Source: Pelobates cultripes (lineage: Eukaryota > Chordata > Amphibia > Anura > Pelobatidae). Taken from it: DNA of 64,000 bases. The notes under the pieces were generated by a model. It was given only the letters and a program-made list of their open reading frames with translations, did no database searches and was not told where the DNA came from. The first letter of the stretch is position 1. Each line of letters starts with the position of its first letter. Both the position numbers and the translations under genes were made by a program. Positions 21,263 through 32,024 of the stretch are shown here, piece after piece. The DNA lies in assembly GCA_933207985.1 (NCBI GenBank), contig OW240915.1:115763137-115827136 (forward strand), given 5' to 3'.

Positions 21263-22420
21263 ATACTTTCTTCATGTTCTTATTGTTGTAAAAAAGAGCA
21301 TTACTGAGGATTACGTCCACATTTTTTGAATGAAATATATAAAAGGATATATGTTCTTTTTTTATAGTCATTTTATGAAGATTAAGTAAAGCTCCTTGTT
21401 AATATTGAGAACGCCACTCTTCCCTTTGAGTGCTGGGTTTTGCTCTATATAATTGTATTATTAATCAGTTTTAAAATTTATTCGGTAGTGTTGGTACTTA
21501 ATACAATATTTTTTTATATACATTTTGGATGTTTTGTATGCAAGACTTAAAGTGTTAAAATTAAATAAGTTGAGGTATATATAAATTGACTGAAATCTTT
21601 GCCTAAATTTGAATGTAAAAATGATGAAATGAAAAATCATTGTCTGGTTATAAGGTCAGCCTAATATTATGGTTTTAGTGATGGGAGATTCATATTAGCA
21701 GTATGAAGATAGATGTTCCAGTTGCTCTATCTATTAAAAATCATTATGGCAGCAATGTGTAATTTATTTGGATAACTAAATGCTAATAAAAATAAAGAAG
21801 CTAATTTATTTTATTTTCTTGAATTCTTCATAACTGTCATTTATAAAATAGTGACTCATAAACTGAACTTAGTACACTGTGCAAAGAAGACTGTTGACTC
21901 ATTTTATTGTAACTGGCCCTATACCAGAAATATTGTTTAAAGTTCTCAGTTTGGTTTCTATGTCACCACCTAATTAATGTAATTTTCGGTTCTTCTTTAG
22001 CAACCAACTTTTCTTGAAGAGAGATACAAAGCACCACCACCACCACTGTTAGTTTATGTAGTGGTTAAGGTGCTCAGAACCTATATGTAAGTTTTGTCGA
22101 GCTATTTCTAAACAGTTCGACTACAGTTCTAGATATCTGCAGGGCCTAAATGTCACCCCACCTTACAATAGCAGAAGGAGAAAATGTTTCTCCCTTGTGT
22201 CTGAGCATTAAAAAAAAAAAAAGGACTAAATGGATTGCAATTTCCTGAAGTCTACAGCAATCTACATGCAATCTATCAAATATAATAGCTCATAAGGTGA
22301 ACTTACTAATAACAATCTATGAAACTAAAGCGCAGTGCAGTTTTGGGGGGCTTGAGCTCCTAATGTGGAGCCCTATAGCCTTGGATCTTTCCCCACCATC
22401 TGCAGAGCCTTTGGGCCTTT

Positions 22421-22422
<2 letters not shown>
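21263..22422. other. AT-rich spacer, no gene recognised
   Basis: No element or gene motif seen. Confidence 0.6.

Positions 22423-22455
<33 letters not shown>
22423..22455. repeat. (CT)n microsatellite
   Basis: About 16 CT units. Confidence 0.95.
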
Positions 22456-22456
<1 letters not shown>

Positions 22457-22780
22457 GGGTGCCAACCTGAAATATGAAAAAATAAATAAATACAAAACAA
22501 AGATATGAATAAAAATACAGCAATCATAAATATTAGTTAGTGTATAGCAGACTTTTTTTTTTTGTTACCAATAGTGTTATAGACTTTTTACAAGATCATA
22601 TAAAGATGGCATAAATCTTTTTACAAAATCACTTTTGACAAAATATATAATTGAATACAAAATCACATAAGTTTAATCTAATCAGAAATAATATAAGCAA
22701 TAAATCTAATAAGTAAGCACTGTTAAATATTGTGTCCCAAAAATAAAAAAAAAAAACAACAACTTATATTATTTGTGTTC
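22456..22780. other. AT-rich spacer, nothing recognised
   Basis: Includes short T and A runs (22552-22562, 22744-22757). Confidence 0.6.
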
Positions 22781-23027
22781 GGGGCATTCTCATATGATAT
22801 AGAATAAGATGGAATGTAGAGATGTAGCTTTAGGAATAGTCGGTTGAGGTGTGCCGAAACAGACGTATGCTGTAGGCCGGTAAAAAGTGGGCTTACATAG
22901 AGGAAATATGAACAATGGGAGTGGAGGGTGGGGCTATTCGTCTGACCAACAAAGGTAAGTAGTGAAAGGGGGGAGTCCCTTTTATAGGTCTATAGCCCCT
23001 CCCACAACTTCATGCCATGCCTTCCAA
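22781..23027 (-). mobile_element. Solo Ngaro-like terminal repeat
   Basis: 'GGTGTGCCGAAACAGACGTATG...GTAGGCCGG' and 'CCCCTCCCACAACTTCATGCCATGCCTTCC' (ending near 23025) are diverged forms of repeats A and B of the Ngaro at 8826-14457, in the same A-spacer-B order. No ORF remains, so this is a recombined solo terminus. It differs enough to be another subfamily. Confidence 0.65.
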
Positions 23028-23029
23028 TA

Positions 23030-23800
23030 TGTATGTTAGACGGGACTAAGGTGCTGGTCCATGCCATTATTCTCTCTAGCCTTGACTACTGCAATCCCCT
23101 TCTCAGTGGTCTTAGGTGTTCTCAGCTTGTACCATTGCAATCTATAATGAATGCGGCGGTGAGGCTCATCTTCCTGTCCGCCCCCACCTTCCACCTTTGT
23201 CAGCCCCTACATTGGCTTTCTATAAGATATTGGGGTCAATTTAAGATTATGGTGCTTGCTTACAAGTCTCTGCATAATGCTGCTCCAACCTACCTAATAC
23301 ACATGTATGCCCCATCTAGGCCACTATGCTCTACAGAAGAGCTATGTCTATCCTCTGTCCGTACTCCCACCTCTGATACTCGCCTCCAAGACTTCTCCAA
23401 GGCTGTACCTTTTCTGTAGAACTCTCTTCCCTTCTCCATTAGACTTTTACCCAGTCTCCATTCCTTCAAAAAATAATTGAAAACTCACTTCTTCAGGAAA
23501 GTGCATTAATTAAAATGTTAACAGCTTTCCCACCCTGCACCCTGATTCCTCTCCTGCAACTGTCAAAAATAACCTACTAATACTTTTTTAACAACCAACT
23601 TTTCTACCCCTACTTTTTCCGTTTGTGTCACTATACCCCACTCCTTCTTGCATGTAAGCTTACTGAGCAGGGCCCTCTGTCTATACCCCTCTGTCCCTGC
23701 GTCCAACTTGTCTGGTTACAATTATGTGGTCTGTTAGTCCACCCATTGTACAGCACTAAGGAATTTACTGGCACTTTATAAATAATATAATAATAATGTG
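23030..23800 (+). mobile_element. L2-clade LINE 3' fragment
   Basis: The coding end of an L2-type ORF2 is followed by a 3' UTR ending 'GTACAGCACTAAGGAATTTACTGGCACTTTATAAATAATATAATAATAATG', the usual L2 3' signature with short AT-rich repeats instead of poly(A). 5'-truncated next to the solo Ngaro repeat. Confidence 0.85.
23036..23420 (+). pseudogene. L2 ORF2 C-terminal fragment
   Basis: The frame reads LVHAIILSSLDYCNPLLSGL, LQSIMNAAVRLIF, then LHWLSIRYWGQFKIMVLAYK and LHNAAPTYL. This is the conserved C-terminal segment downstream of RT in L2 and related LINEs ('LHWLPV..R..FKI...YK.LH..APxYL'). RT catalytic motifs are missing, so it is a remnant. Confidence 0.8.
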
Positions 23801-23805
23801 TAAAG

Positions 23806-24480
23806 AATACTGTTATCCCTGTAGGACCGATCCTTGCAGCTTCTCCCGAAATCCCCAAACATGAGTCGAGACTTCATGAAGGAGTAAAGTGATCTGATTT
23901 ATTGATGGTCATAGTCTCCAGGTTCCATATACCCCCAGATATCTTGGATCTGAGCGCACAATATAGACGAATAGCGCTCAGATCCCACGAACACAGTTCT
24001 CAATATCGTCGAGTAAAGTTTTTAGTTCACCGGTTGTTTGTGCAATTGAATCCGAAAAGAGTGCCATAACTGCAGCTACCTGGGGTCGGTCTAGCTCGTA
24101 TGGTAGGAAACTCCCGAACGGTAGTGTGTTCGGGAGTTATTAGACGAATGGACTGGAACTTGTTACGCTTCAGCAGTGTGCGGCTAAATAAGTTCCAGGG
24201 TGTCGATGACCACCTACTGCCGAGCGTTCGATTTTAAAATGGCGACCGCCACGTGTTCGGCAAACGAACGTGGACCACCAAGCCTTTCAACAATTCCTTT
24301 CGGTTAACCGCAAGATCTGGGTGGTAACTGAGCTGCACACGACCCTGGTGGGGGGTCGGTTGGTTCGGGAGTTTGTTGAGCTCTTTTTGCAAACAACACG
24401 AAATAGCCAAACATACGAATATCAGACGAAATGCTGTTTCCCTGAGTCTGTCCAAACAGGGGTTTCATTACACAATGTGA
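23806..24480. repeat. Unclassified, moderately GC-rich repeat-like block
   Basis: Contains repeated 'CGAAC/GTTCG' words, such as 'CTCCCGAACGGTAGTGTGTTCGGGAG' (about 24111-24136, a hairpin). Similar 'GTTCGGGAGTT' sequence occurs at 38842, hinting at a shared interspersed family. No gene motif in any frame. Confidence 0.35.
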
Positions 24481-24690
24481 CTAGATCAAATGGCAAAAAA
24501 ATAAATAAAAAAATAATATATATACATACAAATGTAAGCCCCATCTCAATCTCTACACACATCCATACAAGCTTCAGCCCTTACCCCATAATATATCAAC
24601 TACAGAGCAAACCAACACTGCACATTCCCAGCACATACATACACACTGCATCCCAAAACACAAACCCAGAAAGCATCACCAGCACACACA

Positions 24691-25236
24691 TGTCAGGGCT
24701 TACCTGAGTTGGGAGTCCGGCAGGCAGAGATGTATGCTCACCCTTGCAAGTAAACACAGGCCGAGGTGGTCAGGTAAGAATTCACCTGGCCTGTGAGTCG
24801 GTGCACGTGGGCTGTGCAGGATAATTCTCCAAGTCGCAGTACAGGAATGGATAAAGCAGGAGAATCGTCATGGGAAGCCAAAGGTCAGAGGATGCCAGAA
24901 ATCAGAGTAAACGAAATAACAAGCCAAGGTCAAGAGTAAACTGGAGAACACGAAACAGCAGTATGATCACCAGAGTCAAGGAACTGGACCTGCTTCCTGG
25001 GAGAGGCAGGGTTATATACCTGGCTAAAGAGACCATCAATATCAGGTGTAACAGGAGTAAATTCCAATACATGTTCATAGTGGCTTAGAGGTAACATCGC
25101 AAGGTACCCAGGTTCAAATCTGCTACTGGGCACTCCTGGGGTGACATCATTTGGCACTCTGGAAGTTGCGGTGGGAACCGTGACTACATCCATTATACAC
25201 CATGCATCATCAGCAAAAACACACTAGTTCATGACA
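24691..25236 (-). mobile_element. Solo LTR, probably of a Gypsy-type retrotransposon
   Basis: Read on the minus strand the block starts TGTCATGAAC and ends GCCCTGACA, giving TGTCA...TGACA termini of an LTR. A TATATAA sequence (around 25012-25018) precedes 'CCCTGCCTCTCCCAGGAAGC', as a promoter would. No internal coding part flanks it, so it looks solo. I see no exact target duplication. It carries a tRNA-like segment (25081-25121). Superfamily is inferred only from the layout. Confidence 0.6.
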
Positions 25237-25984
25237 AGCACACTGCATCAACTACGCACACTACATCCCCCACAGAGGCACAGCATTTCCTATAATCACA
25301 GCCCCTAGACACACATACTACACCACAAACACAAAATTGATCTATTTACACATGCATACGCTACACCATAAATCGCACCCTTAACACACAATCCTACAAG
25401 CAGACAAATACCATTTACTGCAAATTTGTCCTCTGGTATTCCATGGAATACCAAAGACAAGTGATCTGCAAAATAAGTTTATTACAGGGGAATTCTGTGA
25501 TACTTGCATACAAAATTATCATTACTCTGTGTTTTATAGCTGCAAAGCTCTGTGATACACTGTTATGCACATTGTTGTAAGAGTTTGTGCTTGTCTGTCT
25601 CTCTATGTCAGTCTATGTCTGTGTGTGCCTGTCTTTGTTGCTCTTTGTGCTTGTGGTTACCGGTCTGTGTTTCTGTGTACTCAAAGCTACCTATCTGTGG
25701 TAGGCAACAAAATAAACATAGAACTTGGCACATAATACAGGTTCAAGACATATTTATTGGACATTGTCAATGCCTGTCTGTGTGTGCCTGTTTGCGCTAT
25801 TTGCATCTGTTTGACACTAAAATTCAAGCAGAAGAGTTGTGGATTTTTGCATATTATTTCCACATATACATATTTATTAAACTAATACTCCTCCCTATTT
25901 TGATTCATTGGCCATGGCTCTTCAAGTTCTTGACCAGTCCAATGCTTCCCAAAGAGATGCAGTTAAAGGAGGTCACATATGAGA
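25237..25984. other. Spacer, no gene recognised
   Basis: CA-rich (24540-25400) and TGTCTG-rich (25580-25680) low-complexity parts. The open frame at 25552-25989 lacks family features. Confidence 0.55.
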
Positions 25985-26205
25985 ACTGAGTCTAAGTCAT
26001 TTCTCACAGTTAAAGCGCCTCTAGTGTTTGTCAGGAAGACAGCTACTAGAGTTGTGTTTAATCTCCACAATGCCTTGTTGCATCTTCTAAATGGCAACAT
26101 TTTGCATTGCAAGGCTAAAATTAAAGGGGCACTGTACCCAGACCATTTCATTAAGATTTAGTGGTCTGGATGCTCACAGTGTCCCTTGAAGATAAAATAT
26201 ATTAA
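25985..26205. mobile_element. Degraded TTAA MITE fragment
   Basis: 'GCGCCTCTAGTGTTTGTCAGGAAGACAGCTACTAGAG' matches the 101-137 hairpin, and 'TTAAAGGGGCACTGTACCCAGACC' with 'GGTCTGGATGCTCACAGTGTCCC' forms a terminal foldback. Confidence 0.5.
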
Positions 26206-27330
26206 GAAAGTGAGAGAATTTTAAATTTAGGTGATACATTTTAAAGTATTATAGTGAAGTGTAAATGCCAAATAAGTTTAAATGTTAATACATAACATTA
26301 CATGTATCTGTATGGAAGCCATTCAAGCACTTGAGTAAACCACAACGTGTTTGCGTACTGATTCCTCTAACAAAAGTTTAGCAGACTATCTGTGATTTTA
26401 TTAGTATCATTCATTATTTTATTAGTATCAAGGCTAATGAAAATTATACTTGTTTTGTGTCTAAGCCTTTTTTTATAGAGTAATATTATTTCCACATAAC
26501 CCATATTAGTAAGAATGTGCCAATATTTAAGGTATTTGAGGCATTAAGATTTTTTTATGAATTGTCTCTCAATTTGTTTTAATGGAGTTTAATATACTCC
26601 AGTTGGAGTGCCTTGAAATAATATATAGTTATATGAAACAAAGATCAGCACATCATAGCATTTTAAGTTGGCCTTAAAATGTTGTGATGATACTGTAGCA
26701 CTTGTTTGTACTTTATATTACATTGATGGAAATATGTGGGTTAATGACACTTTGTAATCATCTACATTGTTTTGAAGTCCAAATAGATGTAACAGATCTC
26801 CTCTGGACAATATCAATTTCCATCCTTTGTGAGTCATACTGTTTGAATTCATATTATGAAAGAAAAGCTTGAAACGCAGACTACTGTCCCCGCAATAGAT
26901 ACTTTATAATTCAAAACGGTAGCTGGTCTATCTGACATATTATTCCATTGTAGAAAATAACAGATACCTTACAGAGTTCAGGGTTCAATGAAAGTACACC
27001 TAATTCTTTTTCTGCTGAAATAAAGAAGAGTGGGACAGAAGAAATTTGCTGCCATTGTGAAAATCGATCACTATACCTGAGTTCAAATAACCTTTGGCAA
27101 AGTGCAAAAATTAAACTCTGATATTTAGTTGGAAGGGAAGCATTTGTTCAAGGTCTCAATAGGCAACATGTTTAAGATTCATCACATATTCTGCAGAGAT
27201 GACTCCTGTGATGCATCATAAGAAAAATAGTGTAACAAATACAGGACAATCAAAACTAAAATATAAAAAAGGGGCAAAGTATCAAATGATGTCTTTATAT
27301 CTGAACTGCAAAATATTTTACACAATAATA
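26206..27330. other. AT-rich spacer, no gene recognised
   Basis: No element or gene motif seen. Confidence 0.6.
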
Positions 27331-27960
27331 TTGTGTGAATAGCTCATTATCAATGATCCAGCAATATTCCAGCGGTTCTGGAAGGGCTGGGGAAGCACGG
27401 AGATGGCAGCCTATGATGCCCACACCTCAGGCAAAACCTCCAGCCAACTCTTCTGATCGAAGCCCTCTTTCCTCGCACGGAACAAAAGAGAACAGAGTGA
27501 CCAGCCATACTCCATGCACTGGGGCGCAACAACATCGCTCAAGATCCCAAGGCTGCCTCCCAAAAATAGCAGGAGACATCTGTGGACAATGGGTGCTGGT
27601 ACCCGATGCTGCCGAGGGCTGCAGCGGCACCACGCGGTGCTACGGGAGGCACGAAATTCACAAATTGCCTGCCTGGACCTAGCCTGGCTGATACAGACTT
27701 GGCTTGAGTGGGCTGCATACACACAGGCACCCACTTTGACTCGGCTGCCTGTTATCATTTCTCTACTTGCCTACTGTTCAGTGCATAATCATGGCCTATA
27801 CTATGCTTTTGTTATATCATTATTATATCGTGATCATCATCTTGAGCCTAATTTCTACCATCCTTGGTGGATTCTTCCTCCTGAGTCTCATCCTGTGCAG
27901 TCAAAAAATAATTGTATTTTTCACTTCTAGTTTCTCTCCCTTTATCTTGAGTCACACTTG
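27331..27960. other. Unassigned GC-richer block
   Basis: A sharp rise in GC within AT-rich sequence and overlapping open frames on both strands (longest 138 codons) suggest an old retroelement piece. I find no RT, endonuclease, transposase or host-protein motif, so no function is proposed. Confidence 0.3.
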
Positions 27961-29284
27961 ACTTTACTTCATTTCATTTTAAAATAGTGCAATTTACTCT
28001 CATGCCATGCTTTTGTCTCAATAGGTATAGAATTGAACCTTATCAATGCTGTTGTGGCATCATAAGAATACCTGTTATCACTTGCACTGCATAAATAAAG
28101 AATGTAAACATTTTTTTTTTTTTAAAGTTTATTGTTCTGTAAAGAGAGTTTTGTAAAATAATTACTAGCTTTGCCCATGATAAGCATCTGAGCATCTTTA
28201 TTATTTTCTTACTAAATATACATTACCACAGTCCATGTTTTTGTCAGATTCTAGACTAAATCTTTTCCAGTGTGTAATTCCAAACTCCTTTGACTTACTT
28301 TCGTCTGACACCACTTATTTTTTTCTTAAGCCTCATTTCGTGTTTGTCACTCAATTTTCTTTATGTTTTGTTTGGTTGATAGGTCTTGAGCAATTACAGT
28401 CATTAAAGTGGCTCTGTCATCTCATGGGGTTATAGTTATGTGATGTTGTCCCCAGTATGCACAACCATCTTCAAGCTTTAGCTCCTAGAACGTCATCTAT
28501 ACTATGTCAGTGCCATAATCTTGCACATGATAATGGTGCAGTAGTGGGGGGAGGAGGGAAGGTATGGGTGATGTTGGCGATAGGGGCTGTGATGAGAAGG
28601 TAGGGGCTGTGATGGGGATCATAGGGGCCTGACATGAGGGAGATGAAGACATAGATGGGAAGGTAGGAGCTGAGATGGGGGAAATATGTGTAGGGCAAAA
28701 AAAAAAATAAGAATTAAGATTTATTCCTCCCTTCCAAAGGCTTACCTTTGGCAATTAGGGGGGTGTATTCTGTTTTCTGGTGGTCCGGTGGGAGACTTTG
28801 TCTGCAGCTCCTTACGGCTGCCGCCAAGGAAGTTGCAGAGTATTGCTGCAGTAACGCTCTGATAGTAGGATACAGAACTCCCTCCTTGCCCTCCTCTGGG
28901 CGGCAGTGGATCCTCCTCCATGGGCCAGCACTAGAGAAGCTCAGCCGTGGTACATAAAGTGACTGACTGGATAAGCGATTTCTGCATGGATCAACAACTT
29001 GTTCCCATACACGTTCATTGTATCCTTGAATATTCTGTTTTTGTTTTTTGTTTTTTTCTAAACAACACCCAGGCTTTTTATAAAATATAAAATAAAATAT
29101 AAAGCTGTGTGTAAATATGTTAACCTCTATTGATAGGAATAAAATATACAGTCCTGATTTAATCACCTGCTTGAACTCTGTACAGACAATGAGCAAGCAA
29201 TTGTAAATGTGTTTGATTAAAAAACATTTTTGTTGGTTTTAGAAACTCTATTTCTACTAAACTGTAGCTTCTGCATTTCCCACC
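27961..29284. other. Spacer with purine-rich and short repeat-like parts
   Basis: 28540-28700 is purine-rich with repeated 'GGTAGGGGCTGTGATG' words. 'TTAAAGTGGCTCTGTCATC' near 28404 resembles a MITE end. No gene is supported. Confidence 0.45.
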
Positions 29285-29395
29285 CTAGTCTTATACTCGA
29301 GTCAGTACGTTTTCCCAGTTTTTTTGGGTAAAATTAGGGGTCTCGACTTATATTTGGGTCGACTTGTACTTGAGTATATACGGTACTTTCACAGT
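29285..29395 (-). mobile_element. Short DNA-element end with 'TATACTCGAGT' / 'ACTTGAGTATATACGGTA' motif
   Basis: The block 'CACCCTAGTCTTATACTCGAG...GGTCGACTTGTACTTGAGTATATACGGTA' is a recurrent vertebrate interspersed repeat end, with internal repeats of ACTCGAGTA/TACTTGAGTA. I do not assign a superfamily. Confidence 0.45.
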
Positions 29396-29437
29396 AGATT
29401 TGTTTATACCTGCATGTTGGGCGCTCCACAAGTGATC
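29396..29437 (+). repeat. Outer part of PLE1 left terminal repeat
   Basis: 'TGCATGTTGGGCGCTCCACAAGTGATC' is the reverse complement (few mismatches) of 'GATCACTTGTGGAGTGCCCAGCATACA' at 35509-35535, just outside the right PLE1 inverted repeat. It appears to be severed from the rest of the left repeat (31846 onward) by the element at 29438-31845. Confidence 0.55.
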
Positions 29438-31845
29438 TTAACCCCTTAAGGACAGAGCTTCAAAAGCTTGTCTTTCACTTAATGACAACAGCATTTTTTT
29501 CATTTTTTGCTGTTTGCATTCAACTGCAATTTGCATTTTACTAATTTGTTGCACCAACACATATTATACATCGTTTTTTTAAAGGACAGAAGGGGCTTTA
29601 ATTTGATGTAACACACATATATATATAAATGCTTATTTATTATAAAAAAATACAGAAAAATGTAAAATAAAAAATGAAAATTTTGTTGTTTTTTTTTACA
29701 GTTTTTGCAATAATAATGTGTGCATAATTAGTGCAGGTTAAGAAAATTAATTAAAAATAAATTAATTTAGCTGTTCTGATTTACAGAATATATAATGTGT
29801 CTGGGATTTTAAGTTTTTTTTTTTTTGGGTAGTTACAGGTCACAAAGCACAAGGAGTAAAATAGACTTTTAATGTGGAGCGATTTTAGAATTTGGTATGT
29901 TTGTCTTGTAAGCTTAATAGCCATAAAAGAAAACAAAATTGCCACACAAAAGTATATATATTTATATAAAGTAGACATCACGGGCTATTTACCTAAGGTT
30001 GTTTTGACACTTTCTATGTAGCCATTTCACCGCCAACCTCTGCTAAATATTGGAGTAAAATTTTGTTTTTTTTGGTTTTTGGCACACAAACTTATAACAA
30101 AGAAATTCTCGTGTATATTTTGTAAAGTTGGTGTGTGCTATTCCTGTACAAAGTTTTATTTTGTGTTCAGTTACATCTGCTGAGTAAAATGACACCCCCA
30201 TTGTATGTCTTTGGCACTATTTCATGAAGTTACAGTGCCATACAGGATACTTGTCCTTTTCAGTATTCACAGTAGAATTTTGAGAGATGGATTTAATGAG
30301 CCTTAGCTTCCATTTGGGGTATAACAGTTTGACTGTTCAAAAACCCCCCACAAAAGCCTACCATTTGTAAAAGTAGACACTCCAGGGTATCTCATAAGGT
30401 GCATATTGTGTCTTAACATGCCCCCATTTTTTTCACCAATATATGCCAAAGTATGTGGTAAAAAATAATTTTGTGCATTTTTTACATATGGATTGCATTT
30501 TTGCTGGGCGTTTTGTATATTTCATATGTGCCACTAAGTTCAAACCTCCCAAATTATGCTCAGCTAAGTCTTCTGAGTAAAAAGACACCCCCAATGAATG
30601 TCTTTGGCACTATTTCGTGAAGCTACAGTGCCATATAGGAGACCAAGCCATATCCGTTTTTACCAGACTTTGAATTTTGACGCTGGGCCTATGTGCAATT
30701 TCCAAGCATGTTCGCAGGTTTTAAATTCAAACTACCCCACAAAGGCCTACCATTTCTTAAAGTAGACACCCCAGGGTGTTTCAAAAGGTATATTTTGAAC
30801 CTTAGCGTGGGATCATTTTTCCGCTAGCTTGTACCAGATGTAGTGGTAATAAGCGTTTTTTTCTGCCTTTTTGACATACAAAGTGAGGTGCACAGTATAT
30901 TTTGCAAACCTTATGTGTGCTATGACTGTATAATACTTAATATGTTGCTCAGCTATGTCGGATGAGTACAGCAATACCCCCGTATGTACCTTTGCCAGGT
31001 ATGTGTGGACATCGGAGGGGCACATTTGGGACACAGCCATTCCAGTTTTTTCAAACTTTGAATTTTTATGCTGTGCCTATGTCCCATTTTAGAGTATTTT
31101 ACCAGGCTATATAATCCAAATACCCCATAAGGCCATACCATTTCTTAAAGAAGACATCCCAGGGTTTTTCAAAAGGCATATTTTGAACCTTAGCGTGGGA
31201 TCATTTTTCCGCTAGCTTGTACCAAGTGTAGTGGTAATAAGCATTTTTTCTGCCTTTTTGACATACAAAGTGAGTTTGCGCAGCATATTTTGCAAACCTT
31301 ATGTGTGCTATTACTGTATAATACTTCATATGTTGCTCAACTATGTCGGCTGAGTACAGCAATACCAACGTATGTACCTTTGCCAGGTATATGTGGATGT
31401 TGAAGGGGCGCATTTGAGACGCAGCCATTCAGTTTTTTTCTTACTTTGAAGTTTTACGCTGTGTCCATGTTCCAATTTGGAGTAGTTTAGACGGTTGGTT
31501 ATTGAAACTTCCCCACAAACACATACTATTTATTAAAGAATACACTCTGGGGTAATTCAAAATGCATATTTTGAACCTTGGCGTGGGATAATTTTTTCTC
31601 TAGTTTGTTGCAGGTATAGTGGTAATGAGCGTTTTTAAAATGTATTTTTTTTAACTTATTTAACTTTTTTACTTTTAAAAACTAGTTTTTAAACTTTTGT
31701 TTTGCTTATTAATTTTTTTTTAAACTTTCCTAAACTTTCTTAAAACTTTCTTACACATTTACCATTTTTCTAAGCTTTTTTTTTTTTACCGTTAACCCCT
31801 AACTAGCAGTAAGCAGCACTAACAGTAAATTTCCCATTTTCCCAT
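29438..31845 (+). mobile_element. TTAA-type DNA element made of diverged ~388-bp tandem units
   Basis: The left end is TTAACCCCTTAAGGAC, the same terminal motif as the palindrome-built element. Inside, a landmark of the type 'GTAGACACCCCAGGGT' recurs at 29971, 30373, 30762, 31150 and 31538 (spacings 402, 389, 388, 388). Each unit also holds a 'TTTGGCACTATTTCRTGAAG' or related segment, and the later ones a 'CTTAGCGTGGGATCATTTTTCC' segment. The right end is not clean ('GTTAACCCCTAACTAGCAG' near 31792). There is no transposase. The open frames of 60-75 codons are by-products of the unit. Confidence 0.65.
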
Positions 31846-32024
31846 AATAATAGTAACCACTACTTGCATTAACATATCAGTTGGTTATAAGAAACCTTAA
31901 TAATATCCACAATTGATATTGGTCAATAAATATTCTTCCATATATCTACCTTTAAAAGGGGATGTAGAGGAGGGAGAGGAATACAGAAGAGAAAAGAGAA
32001 CCAAATGGTAAAAGCAGTGGGAAT

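Noticed and set aside
25081..25121. A tRNA gene
   Set aside because: A and B box likeness exists, but spacing is too short and no cloverleaf with a 7-bp acceptor stem is seen.
27335..27930. Overlapping 115-138-codon frames as a possible host exon
   Set aside because: Frames of similar length lie on both strands, there is no splice-bounded conserved motif, and no family is recognised.
29971..31560. CRISPR-like or satellite array
   Set aside because: Units are about 388 bp, diverged and bounded by a DNA-element end; not short repeats with spacers, and the genome is vertebrate.
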